Source of the DNA: Halanaerobiales bacterium
Lineage (GTDB): Bacteria > Bacillota_F > Halanaerobiia > Halanaerobiales > DTU029
Direction of reading: 5' to 3'
DNA: 8,124 nt
Assembly (NCBI GenBank): GCA_016278415.1
Contig: JADQBV010000154.1
Coordinates: 1 to 8,124 of the forward strand
In this document: positions 1-5,520 of the stretch, piece by piece
How positions within the stretch are numbered: the stretch's first letter is position 1
Layout: every line of letters begins with the position of its first letter
Made by a program: the position numbers and the translations under genes
The notes under the pieces: generated by a model
Told to the model about the DNA's origin: nothing
Database searches by the model: none
Seen by the model: only the letters and a program-made list of their open reading frames with translations

Positions 1-186
1 TATTGATATTTCAAGGTGCAAAGGTGCTTTCGCAAGTGCGAAGTTTGAGTTATTAATTATCCAGCAGGTTGGCAAGAACCCATTGTTAATAGTGATTTCT
101 ATTCCAATAGTTTAGTAAAGTTTGGTTCTAATAATAGTTTACTTGAACTAGAAATTAGTATTAATCATAATATCACTAATAAAGGT
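1..186 (+). other. Disrupted 5' part of the metalloprotease gene
   Basis: The frame of the downstream protease gene stays open upstream of its first ATG, back to a TGA at 46-48. The upstream codons read like real protein (…INYPAGWQEPIV…, then a run ending LLELEISI), similar in style to the beta-rich PsbP/DUF1795-like segments of some Firmicute exported proteins. No ATG, GTG or TTG occurs in this stretch in frame. A second frame, open from base 2, reads …ASAKFELL up to about base 55, so a small indel near 49-55 could join KFEL to INYPAGW. The region 13-43 also holds two AAGGTGC copies (13-19, 21-27) and a small hairpin, TTCGC 29-33 / GCGAA 38-42. I see the open frames; the frameshift or 5' truncation is inference, and sequence left of the window is needed to decide. 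Confidence 0.5.
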
Positions 187-1128
187 ATGTTTATAATGTT
201 TAACTATAATGATTTTGATGACTTAATTAATAAGAATATTAAAAAGTTAAAAGAAGAGTATAATTTATCACCGATCAAAAATGAAATATATATTAGTGGT
301 TATAATGGTTACGAAATTATAGTAGATTACAAAGGAGTTAGATATATTACTTATGAGTTTAAAAAAGATTCTTCTATATTTATTCTGGAGTTTAGGTGTA
401 AGACAGGAGAATTTAAAGATATTGAGGATTTGGTTGAGAATATAGTTGATTCTTTTGAGGTTAAAGACTATAGATTTATTTATACTCCCAGAAAAGAATG
501 GAACAAATATAGATTAGAAAATATTGAAGTATATTATCCAGATAATAGCGTTATATACGACAATTTAGAAAATTGGACAAGACAAAGAGTAAAGGCTTTT
601 AATTATATTACTAATTACTTAGGAATTAAATGGGACGATAAACCAATAAGGTTTTATGTCTTTAATAGTCAAGAACATGGCAAGGAATATTCATTAACAT
701 TAGGATTTGCAATGTCCAAGAAAGGTGAGATATTTACTTTGTATAATGCGAGTAAAGGTCATGAATTAACTCATTGTATTTTAGCAAAATTAAATGAGGG
801 TAATCATATTGATTCAGATTTAATAGATGAAGGTTTAGCAACCTTTTTAGATATGAGTGGAAGAGATTTTGATAGGCTTAGCAAAAATATATTAGAAAAC
901 AATAATTATGAGATAAAAATGTTAGGAAATAACTTCCGCAAAAATAAAAATGCCTATTTTCTGGGAGCATCTTTTGTTAAATATTTAGTCGATGCATATG
1001 GACTTGATTTATTTAAACAATTTTTCTTTCAGGATAAGTATAATGAATATAATAGTTTTATAGAGTTTTATGAGAAAAGTGGAGAGCAACTTATAAATGA
1101 GTGGATGGATTATTTAAAAAATTATTAG
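187..1128 (+). CDS. Gluzincin (peptidase MA-like) metalloprotease, probably lacking its true N-terminus
   Basis: Predicted zinc peptidase. Numbered from the first ATG, residues 192-196 are HELTH, a HExxH zinc site. After exactly 18 residues comes Glu215 in DEGLATFLD, giving the HExxH-x18-E pattern of M1-type gluzincins and of peptidase MA-like domains. The segment GASFVKYLVDAYGLDLFKQFF (260-280) matches the C-terminal helix typical of these domains. Residues 1-95 look like the rest of a beta-rich domain that begins upstream of the ATG. AAAGG at 181-185 touches the ATG at 187 and sits better before the second ATG at 196, but coding appears to extend back to base 49. No signal peptide is visible in the remaining part. 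The gene is much more AT-rich than the methionine genes (about 22% G+C in a 60-base hand-counted sample), which suggests an acquired gene. The substrate is unknown, and the gene may be non-functional. Confidence 0.7.
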   Translation: MFIMFNYNDFDDLINKNIKKLKEEYNLSPIKNEIYISGYNGYEIIVDYKGVRYITYEFKKDSSIFILEFRCKTGEFKDIEDLVENIVDSFEVKDYRFIYTPRKEWNKYRLENIEVYYPDNSVIYDNLENWTRQRVKAFNYITNYLGIKWDDKPIRFYVFNSQEHGKEYSLTLGFAMSKKGEIFTLYNASKGHELTHCILAKLNEGNHIDSDLIDEGLATFLDMSGRDFDRLSKNILENNNYEIKMLGNNFRKNKNAYFLGASFVKYLVDAYGLDLFKQFFFQDKYNEYNSFIEFYEKSGEQLINEWMDYLKNY

Positions 1129-1140
1129 TAAATATATATA

Positions 1141-1312
1141 TGTGCGGGTTAGATCGGTTACATCAGATAACAGCATGGTTTACGGTTTCGCTACGCTGAA
1201 CCAAATTCCACCAGACTAAGACAAGTGCTATCTAGGTCAGATGGACTTCGTAAACCTGCGGGATGTACGTTAGGTGAAATAACGAGAAGAATTATTTATT
1301 TCGTTATTGTTA
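1141..1312 (+). repeat. Fold-back intergenic element resembling an integron attC site
   Basis: A stretch of about 47% G+C (63 of 135 bases over 1141-1275, counted by hand) lies between very AT-rich genes. GGTTTACG (1177-1184) pairs perfectly with CGTAAACC (1249-1256). TACATC (1159-1164) pairs with GATGTA (1262-1267). Two GTTRRRY core-like sites occur, GTTAGAT at 1148-1154 and GTTAGGT at 1269-1275. AGATAAC (1165-1171) is an imperfect inverse (5 of 7) of the second. TGCGGG is directly repeated (1143-1148, 1257-1262). A further hairpin, AATAACGA (1278-1285) / TCGTTATT (1301-1308), follows. This arrangement of outer core sites, inner inverted boxes and a variable centre is how attC sites are built. 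The 3' spacer (12 bases) is longer than usual and no integrase is in the window, so this is a candidate only; a structured RNA or another repeat family remains possible. Confidence 0.4.
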
Positions 1313-1384
1313 GAAATATGGACTGAAGATAATGATGGCTGATACTCGTATAACAAAGGGCTAACACTGAAAGGTGTATGATAA

Positions 1385-1808
1385 ATGAAATATGAGAAAA
1401 TAATAGACTACATAACAAATCAAATAGATAAAGGAAGTATTAAGCCGGGGGAAAAAATGCCTTCTATTCGGGAACTATGTGCAGAATTTAATTGTTCTAA
1501 AGCTACAGCCGTTCGAGCATACTATGATTTAAAGGAAAACGAAATTGTATATGCTGTACCAGGGAGCGGATATTACTTAATAGGCAAAGCCAAGACTACT
1601 GTACTTGAGAATGGAATTATAGACCTATCAGGATCAGAACTAGATAAAGATGTAATTCCATATGATGACTTTGAGTCCTGTTTAAATCAGGCTATAAATA
1701 AATATAAGGATGATTTATTTGGCTAAAATACTCAGATTAAGTGTAGCTAATGTAAATTATCAACAAATGAAGAAGGCAGTTTCTGTTATTATGAACTTGA
1801 TTCAATAG
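1385..1808 (+). pseudogene. MocR-type (GntR HTH) regulator with internal deletion and frameshift
   Basis: The intact reading frame (1385-1726, 113 aa) starts at an ATG 8 nt after AAAGGTG (1370-1376). Residues 1-68 are a GntR winged helix-turn-helix: IKPGEKMPSIRELCAEF, then CSKATAVRAYYDLK, then the wing VPGSGYYLIGK. Residues 75-113 match the linker and first helix of the aminotransferase-like part of MocR proteins (IIDLSG…IPYDDFESCLNQAI…KDDLFG). MocR proteins normally run to about 450-500 residues, but here a stop follows at once. In the +1 frame, 1722-1805 reads ILRLSVANVNYQQMKKAV then SVIMNLIQ, which looks like the extreme C-terminus of the same family (RLSFANV-type ending), with stop TAG at 1806-1808. 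I infer an internal deletion of roughly 330 codons with an out-of-frame junction near 1722. The head might still bind DNA, but PLP-dependent effector sensing would be lost. Confidence 0.72.
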
Positions 1809-1844
1809 GAGAAGTAACTGAAAAGATTCATACTATATTAATAG

Positions 1845-1874
1845 TTGTAATTACTATAAGATTTATGATATATT
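1845..1874 (+). promoter_or_regulatory. Putative promoter of the beta-phosphoglucomutase gene
   Basis: TTGTAA (1845-1850) and TATATT (1869-1874) are 18 bp apart, and TG at 1866-1867 forms an extended -10. It lies just after the dead regulator and about 48 nt before the GTG start. The region is AT-rich, so chance matches are easy. Confidence 0.4.
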
Positions 1875-1906
1875 AAAATATACAGAGACAGAATACCAAG
1901 CAATAT

Positions 1907-1912
1907 AAGGAG
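1907..1912 (+). promoter_or_regulatory. Ribosome binding site that selects the GTG start
   Basis: AAGGAG directly abuts an in-frame ATG at 1913 (no spacing), which is too close for initiation. It lies 9 nt before the in-frame GTG at 1922, the normal spacing. The GTG start also gives an N-terminus (MSKEYKAFIFDLDGV) like that of family members. Confidence 0.75.
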
Positions 1913-1921
1913 ATGATATTT

Positions 1922-2566
1922 GTGAGTAAAGAATATAAAGCATTTATTTTTGATCTTGATGGGGTTATTACAGATACGGCTGAGTTTCATTTTTTGGCTT
2001 GGAAACGTCTTGCTGAGGAAGAAGGAATACCTTTTGACCGTCAGGTTAATGAAAGGCTTCGTGGCGTTTCCCGTAGAAAGTCTTTAGAAATCATCTTAAA
2101 TGGTAGAGAGTTCTCAGAAGATAAAGTTGAAGAAATGATGTCCAGAAAGAATAGTTATTACCAAGAATATATAGATACTATTACCCCAGAAGATATGTTG
2201 CCAGGGGCTAAAGAGATATTAGATGAGTTAAAAAGTAAAGATTACAAATTAGCAGTTGGATCTGCTAGTAAAAATGCTAAACCAGTAATTGAAAATCTTA
2301 AAATCACAGATATGTTTGAAACTATATCTGATGGCTTTAGTGTAGAAAATACCAAACCAGCACCAGATTTGTTTTTACATACAGCAGAAAAAATGGGGGT
2401 AGAACCAGTATCCTGTGCTGTCTTTGAAGATGCGGAAGCAGGTATAAAAGCTGCTTTAGCTGCAGGTATGACTGCTATAGGCATTGGTCCTGAGGAAAGA
2501 GTGGGTAAAGCTCATTATAGGTATGACCAGGTAAAAGATGTTGATTTGGATGAAATACTTTCATAA
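1922..2566 (+). CDS. pgmB: Beta-phosphoglucomutase (HAD superfamily)
   Basis: Cytoplasmic enzyme interconverting beta-glucose 1-phosphate and glucose 6-phosphate through beta-glucose 1,6-bisphosphate. From the GTG start it is 214 aa, close to the ~220 of Lactococcus lactis PgmB. HAD motif I is DLDGVITDTAEFHFLAWKRLA, with nucleophile Asp11 and acid/base Asp13. The cap domain (about 16-90) carries the substrate-loop sequence GVSRRKSL (Arg51). Motif II is GSASKN (113-118, Ser114), motif III is Lys145 in NTKPAPDLF, and motif IV is FEDAEAG (Glu169, Asp170) for Mg2+. The motif spacing follows PgmB rather than generic phosphatases. PgmB usually works beside an inverting disaccharide phosphorylase (maltose, trehalose, kojibiose), but none is in the window. 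The neighbours are a dead regulator and the methionine locus, so it appears to be a single-gene unit. No clear terminator follows. The main alternative is another HAD sugar-phosphate enzyme, which the motif set makes unlikely. Confidence 0.9.
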   Translation: MSKEYKAFIFDLDGVITDTAEFHFLAWKRLAEEEGIPFDRQVNERLRGVSRRKSLEIILNGREFSEDKVEEMMSRKNSYYQEYIDTITPEDMLPGAKEILDELKSKDYKLAVGSASKNAKPVIENLKITDMFETISDGFSVENTKPAPDLFLHTAEKMGVEPVSCAVFEDAEAGIKAALAAGMTAIGIGPEERVGKAHYRYDQVKDVDLDEILS

Positions 2567-2605
2567 AAATAACAATAAAAATGGTCTGCACTGACAGATT
2601 CCTTC

Positions 2606-2658
2606 AGTTTAAAAATACTAAAAGTTTATTGAACAGGTGCTAGCTTAGTTTAAAAATA
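2606..2658 (+). repeat. Short direct repeat, AGTTTAAAAATA twice
   Basis: AGTTTAAAAATA occurs at 2606-2617 and 2647-2658, 41 bp apart, between pgmB and the methionine promoter. It could be a binding-site pair or simply AT-rich coincidence; no protein can be named. Confidence 0.3.
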
Positions 2659-2668
2659 GCAAATGACA

Positions 2669-2697
2669 TTGACTTAAGTGTATAACTATGCTATAAT
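2669..2697 (+). promoter_or_regulatory. Promoter of the methionine locus
   Basis: TTGACT (2669-2674) and a perfect TATAAT (2692-2697) are separated by 17 bp, with TG at 2689-2690 making an extended -10. This is the strongest sigma-A type promoter in the window. Transcription should start near 2704, about 33 nt before the SAM aptamer. Confidence 0.85.
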
Positions 2698-2719
2698 TAT
2701 GATAATTTAATTATAGCAT
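2688..2719. repeat. Perfect 12-bp inverted repeat over the -10 and start point (possible operator)
   Basis: ATGCTATAATTA (2688-2699) is exactly inverted as TAATTATAGCAT (2708-2719) with an 8-bp spacer. The left arm contains the extended -10 and the spacer covers the expected start site, the place where a repressor dimer would block initiation. The right arm carries the same TGCTATAAT element on the minus strand, but no minus-strand -35 is apparent. Five Ts follow (2719-2723), so a weak AT-rich terminator for pgmB is an alternative. The symmetry is seen; a regulatory role is inference. Confidence 0.5.
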
Positions 2720-2736
2720 TTTTAATTATATAAAAC

Positions 2737-2834
2737 CTTATCAAGAGAAGGCTGAGGGACTGGCCCTATGAAGCCCAGCAACCGGCATAAAGCACGGTGC
2801 TAATTCCAGCAGGACAATTGTTCTGGGAGATGAG
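2737..2834 (+). promoter_or_regulatory. SAM-I riboswitch (S-box) aptamer
   Basis: Binds S-adenosylmethionine in the nascent leader RNA and turns the methionine locus off. P1 pairs CTTATC (2737-2742) with GATGAG (2829-2834). The conserved S-box core follows: AAGAGA, then GGCTGAGGGACTGGCCC (2750-2766) with the kink-turn, GAAGCCCAGCAACC (2770-2783), and CTAATTCC (2800-2807). P3 is ACCG (2781-2784) / CGGT (2795-2798). P4 is CAGGAC (2810-2815) / GTTCTG (2820-2825). The 3' strand 2826-2834 can instead pair with 2848-2856 (one U-U mismatch, one G-U), forming the antiterminator when SAM is scarce. It sits between a strong promoter and a homocysteine-synthesis gene, as expected for this class. Confidence 0.95.
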
Positions 2835-2846
2835 ATCAGATATACA

Positions 2847-2874
2847 CCTCTTCTTCAAGAAGAGGATTTTTTTT
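2847..2874 (+). terminator. SAM-controlled intrinsic terminator
   Basis: CCTCTTC (2847-2853) pairs with GAAGAGG (2859-2865) around the loop TTCAA, followed after one A by eight Ts (2867-2874). The 5' arm is shared with the antiterminator, so SAM binding (stable P1) frees it to terminate transcription. It lies 118 nt before the first gene of the locus. Confidence 0.93.
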
Positions 2875-2992
2875 ACCAAGAATATCATTTTTCCCATAAG
2901 CAAGATATTTCATAGTTAAACATTATATTATTGTTTATGTAAAAGAGACTTAGTTCATATATATAAGTATAAAATAATTAGGAGTTGAGGGG

Positions 2993-4174
2993 ATGAGTAG
3001 AGAGAAAAGCTTTGAAGAGATTAATAGTAAAATTGAAAAGGGTGAGGCATTAGTACTTACTGCAGAAGAGATGTCTGATTTCGTTGATGAGCATGGAGAA
3101 GATAAGGCTTTGGAAGAGGTTGATGTTGTCACTACAGCCACTTTTGGGGCTATGTGTTCTACGGGGGCTTTCTTGAACTTTGGCCACGCTGATCCACCCA
3201 TTAGAATGGGCAGGGTATACCTAAATGATGTCCTTGCTTATGCTGGTATTGCAGCGGTTGATGCATATATCGGTGCTACAGAAGAATCTGAGAAGAGGGG
3301 TGCCGAATATGGGGGAGCCCATGTAATAGAAGATCTTCTAAATGGTGAAGAGGTACACTTACGAGCTACTTCTAAAGGTACTGATTGTTATCCTCGCAAA
3401 GAATTAGATACTTATATAACTTTGGATGATTTAAACCAGGCATATATGTTTAACCCCAGAAATTGTTATCAAAACTACTGGGTTGCTGTAAATTCTTCAA
3501 ATAAAATTATTTATACATATATGGGTCCACTTTATGGTAACTATGGTAATGCCAGCTATAGTAGTGCTGGTCAACTCAGCCCTTTATTAAATGACCCCTA
3601 TTATAAAACTATTGGTGTTGGAAGTAGGATATTTCTAGGGGGAGCCCAGGGCTATATAGCCTGGGAAGGCACTCAGCATAATCCAATGCGAGAGAGGACT
3701 GATAATGGAATTCCTGTAGGTGGTGCTGGTACTCTAGCAGTTATTGGTGATTTAAAAGAAATGAGTACAGAATATATACGTGCTGCTACTATAACAAATT
3801 ATGGTGTAAGTATGTATGTAGGAATTGGTATTCCCATCCCTATTCTTAATAAAGAGATGGTTCGTCATACTGCGGTTAGGGATAAGGATATATATGTATT
3901 TATTATAGATTATAGTGGTGGTTCACGCGATAATCCTGTCCTTGGCAGAGTAAGTTACGAAAAGTTACGTTCCGGAGAGATTATACTTGATAATGGGCGC
4001 CATGTTCCTACAGCACCATTGTCCAGTCTTAATAAAGCTAGGAAAATAGCTGATGAATTGAAGTCTTGGATAAATAGGGGTGAGTTTTTCTTGGAAAAAC
4101 CAGCTCAAAAACTTTCGACAACTCGCGGATTTAAACCTCTAAATATCGGGAAAGAGGCTGATAGTTATGTATAG
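2993..4174 (+). CDS. Homocysteine biosynthesis protein (HcyBio/DUF39, COG1900)
   Basis: Member of the COG1900 family. In Methanosarcina acetivorans the homologue MA1821, with its ferredoxin partner MA1822, is needed to make homocysteine from sulfide, and aspartate semialdehyde is the carbon acceptor. The protein (393 aa, soluble, no signal peptide) has the family hallmarks: VVTTATFGAMCSTGAFLNFGH with Cys55, GTDCYPRKEL with Cys132, and NPRNCYQNYW with Cys158, plus glycine-rich loops GGAQGYIAWEGTQHNP and GIPVGGAGTLAVIGD. Cys55 and Cys132 fall at the positions of the conserved cysteines proposed to carry persulfide in the archaeal protein (from memory). It ends without the C-terminal CBS pair seen in some archaeal versions. 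The start is fixed by AGGAG (2980-2984), 8 nt upstream. First gene after the SAM riboswitch; its stop overlaps the next gene by 8 nt, which suggests translational coupling and a complex. The function is well supported, the exact sulfur donor less so. Confidence 0.92.
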   Translation: MSREKSFEEINSKIEKGEALVLTAEEMSDFVDEHGEDKALEEVDVVTTATFGAMCSTGAFLNFGHADPPIRMGRVYLNDVLAYAGIAAVDAYIGATEESEKRGAEYGGAHVIEDLLNGEEVHLRATSKGTDCYPRKELDTYITLDDLNQAYMFNPRNCYQNYWVAVNSSNKIIYTYMGPLYGNYGNASYSSAGQLSPLLNDPYYKTIGVGSRIFLGGAQGYIAWEGTQHNPMRERTDNGIPVGGAGTLAVIGDLKEMSTEYIRAATITNYGVSMYVGIGIPIPILNKEMVRHTAVRDKDIYVFIIDYSGGSRDNPVLGRVSYEKLRSGEIILDNGRHVPTAPLSSLNKARKIADELKSWINRGEFFLEKPAQKLSTTRGFKPLNIGKEADSYV

Positions 4175-4586
4175 TAAAAGGGTACAATTAGTTTATCATC
4201 CTAATAATGTTGAAAAGCCGATTATTTATGATTTGATTAAGCATTTTGATATTGTTATTAGTATTATTCAGGCTAAGATTCTCCCAGATGAAGAGGGTAA
4301 ATTGGTAATGGATATGAAAGCAGCAGAATTAGAATATATAGAAAGAGGTATAGAATATTTGAAACAAGAAGGCGTAGATGTACAGACCCTTGAGGAAAGT
4401 ATTGTTTATAATCAGGAAAACTGTGTATTCTGTGGTGCTTGTACTGGGCTTTGTAAGTCAGGTGCTTTAAAAATGGATAATACAAACTGGGAGTTAATAG
4501 TAGAGCATGATAAATGCCTACTATGTGGGATGTGTCTAACGGCCTGTGCATTTGATGCTCTTACACTTGGAGTTAATGGTAGTTGA
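4167..4586 (+). CDS. NIL-domain ferredoxin with two [4Fe-4S] sites, HcyBio partner
   Basis: Small electron carrier (139 aa) expected to serve the preceding homocysteine-synthesis protein, as MA1822 does for MA1821 in Methanosarcina. Residues 1-78 form a NIL domain (RVQLVYHPNNVEKPIIYDLIK…), also known from the C-termini of methionine-importer ATPases. Residues 84-139 form a bacterial-type double-cluster ferredoxin: Cys86, 89, 92, 96 (CVFCGACTGLC) and Cys117, 120, 123, 127 (CLLCGMCLTAC). Both motifs are complete CxxCxxCxxxC, but the usual proline after the last cysteine is Lys97 in the first and Ala128 in the second. The start overlaps the HcyBio stop (TATGTATAG) and has AAAGAGG (4151-4157) 9 nt upstream inside the previous gene. 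It probably reduces a disulfide or persulfide intermediate; that step is inference. Confidence 0.92.
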   Translation: MYSKRVQLVYHPNNVEKPIIYDLIKHFDIVISIIQAKILPDEEGKLVMDMKAAELEYIERGIEYLKQEGVDVQTLEESIVYNQENCVFCGACTGLCKSGALKMDNTNWELIVEHDKCLLCGMCLTACAFDALTLGVNGS

Positions 4587-4611
4587 TAATTAGCTGCTTA
4601 GACATTTTGAA

Positions 4612-4620
4612 TGTTATAAT
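4612..4620 (+). promoter_or_regulatory. Possible internal extended -10 promoter
   Basis: TGTTATAAT at 4612-4620 is a perfect extended -10 in the 138-nt gap before the UPF0280 gene, but I find no -35 at proper spacing. A small hairpin ACATT (4602-4606) / AATGT (4610-4614) and an AGCTATTTTT run (4626-4635) lie around it. If active, it would let UPF0280 and metH escape the riboswitch. Confidence 0.25.
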
Positions 4621-4724
4621 AAACTAGCTATTTTTAAAAGCAGTAAGTGGATTAGTTGAAATTTAAATTGAAAGATATAAAACATCTCACATTACAGAGA
4701 AGTATATAAAAAAGGAGAAGATTT

Positions 4725-5447
4725 ATGTATGAACCCCGTTTTTATAGGGCGCAGGCTAGTAAAAGGTTGAAAAAATTTAGTGTATGTTATAAAGAGACTG
4801 ATCTATTAATATTTGCACCAATTCAGTTATCAGATATGTGTTTTTCTATGGTTCGTAATTTACGTTGGAAGATAGATGAATATATTGATGAAAATCCTTT
4901 TTTTAAAGAAAGTCTAGCCCCTATCAAAATACCTGTGGATACAATAGAGGAGATTATACAAATGGTTAATAGTTCCGCTCTTGTAGGGGTAGGACCTATG
5001 GCAACGGTTGCTGGTCTCTTTGCTGAAAAAATAGGTGTAGAGGTTTTGAAAAGAACCGATGAGGTTATAGTAGAAAATGGTGGTGACCTTTTTGTAAAGC
5101 TGAATGAAGATTGTAAGATTGGGGTCTTTGCTGGAAAAGATTCTCCATTTAAAGATAAACTAGCTATTAAAGTGAAGTCAGAACAAATGCCACTAGGTAT
5201 TTGTACTTCTTCCGGAATGATGGGTCCTTCTTTAAGTATGGGTAAGGCAGATGTAGTTACAGTAATAAGTAAATCTACATTGCTAGCAGATGCAGCTGCA
5301 ACTGCTATAGCTAATAGAGTAATAAAGAAGGAAGATGTAACTGAAACCTTAAATTGGGCAAAGGACATAGAGGGTATTATAGGTTTACTTATAATAAAGG
5401 ATGATAATATAGGGATTTGGGGAGAATTTGAATTGATGAAGAGATAA
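4725..5447 (+). CDS. UPF0280 family protein (COG2122, ApbE-like fold), putative homocysteine-pathway factor
   Basis: The biochemical function is not known. The 240-aa protein shows UPF0280 signatures: YEPRFYR at the start, VGPMATVAGLFAE (about 88-100), ENGGDLFVKL (117-126), GICTSSGMMGPSLSMGKADVVTV (157-179) and LADAAATAIANRV (186-198). The NGGD and S-x-S-x-G-x-AD-x-VTV … ADAAATA elements resemble the flavin-transferase ApbE, which suggests a related fold that might bind a nucleotide or flavin; this is inference. COG2122 is the third family found to co-occur with COG1900 and the NIL ferredoxin in strict anaerobes, without an assigned step. Here it sits between those genes and metH under the same riboswitch. 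There is no signal peptide, unlike ApbE, so it should act in the cytoplasm. GGAG (4714-4717) lies 7 nt before the ATG. The gap to metH is 88 nt. Confidence 0.85.
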   Translation: MYEPRFYRAQASKRLKKFSVCYKETDLLIFAPIQLSDMCFSMVRNLRWKIDEYIDENPFFKESLAPIKIPVDTIEEIIQMVNSSALVGVGPMATVAGLFAEKIGVEVLKRTDEVIVENGGDLFVKLNEDCKIGVFAGKDSPFKDKLAIKVKSEQMPLGICTSSGMMGPSLSMGKADVVTVISKSTLLADAAATAIANRVIKKEDVTETLNWAKDIEGIIGLLIIKDDNIGIWGEFELMKR

Positions 5448-5483
5448 TTAATAGCTAAGAAAGCTATATTATCTAATTTAAAT

Positions 5484-5509
5484 CTTCAGTATGGGGTATA
5501 TTACTGAAG
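5484..5509. repeat. 8-bp inverted repeat in the metH leader
   Basis: CTTCAGTA (5484-5491) and TACTGAAG (5502-5509) are perfect inverted arms with a 10-nt loop, ending 11 nt before the metH ribosome binding site. A weaker hairpin, ATAGCT (5451-5456) / AGCTAT (5462-5467), precedes it. Only TTTT follows at 5513-5516, so it is a poor terminator. It may be an RNA processing or stabilising hairpin, or an operator. Confidence 0.35.
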
Positions 5510-5520
5510 TAGTTTTAAAT

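Noticed and set aside
1751..1876. Open +-strand frame after the MocR head with plausible residues (STNEEGSFCYYELDSIGEV)
   Set aside because: It has no start codon and overlaps in another frame the segment that reads as a MocR C-terminus, which is the better match.
2590..2610. ACTGA/TCAGT hairpin after pgmB as a terminator
   Set aside because: Five-base stem with a nine-base loop and no proper T-run; too weak.
2931..2970. Possible second promoter between the riboswitch and HcyBio (TTGTTT with AT-rich -10-like boxes)
   Set aside because: No hexamer pair at 16-18 bp spacing matches well; it would also defeat the riboswitch.
4591..4635. TAGCT/AGCTA pairing followed by TTTTT as a terminator between the ferredoxin and UPF0280 genes
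   Set aside because: Only five base pairs around a 30-nt loop; unlikely to terminate, though a nested small hairpin exists.
4656..4681. TTGAAA and TATAAA before UPF0280 as a promoter
   Set aside because: The spacing is only 14 bp, too short for a normal sigma-A promoter.
4823..5368. 181-aa open frame on the minus strand
   Set aside because: It lies wholly inside the UPF0280 gene in antisense, starts without a ribosome binding site and has a low-complexity Ser/Ile/Thr-rich composition, so it is a shadow frame.
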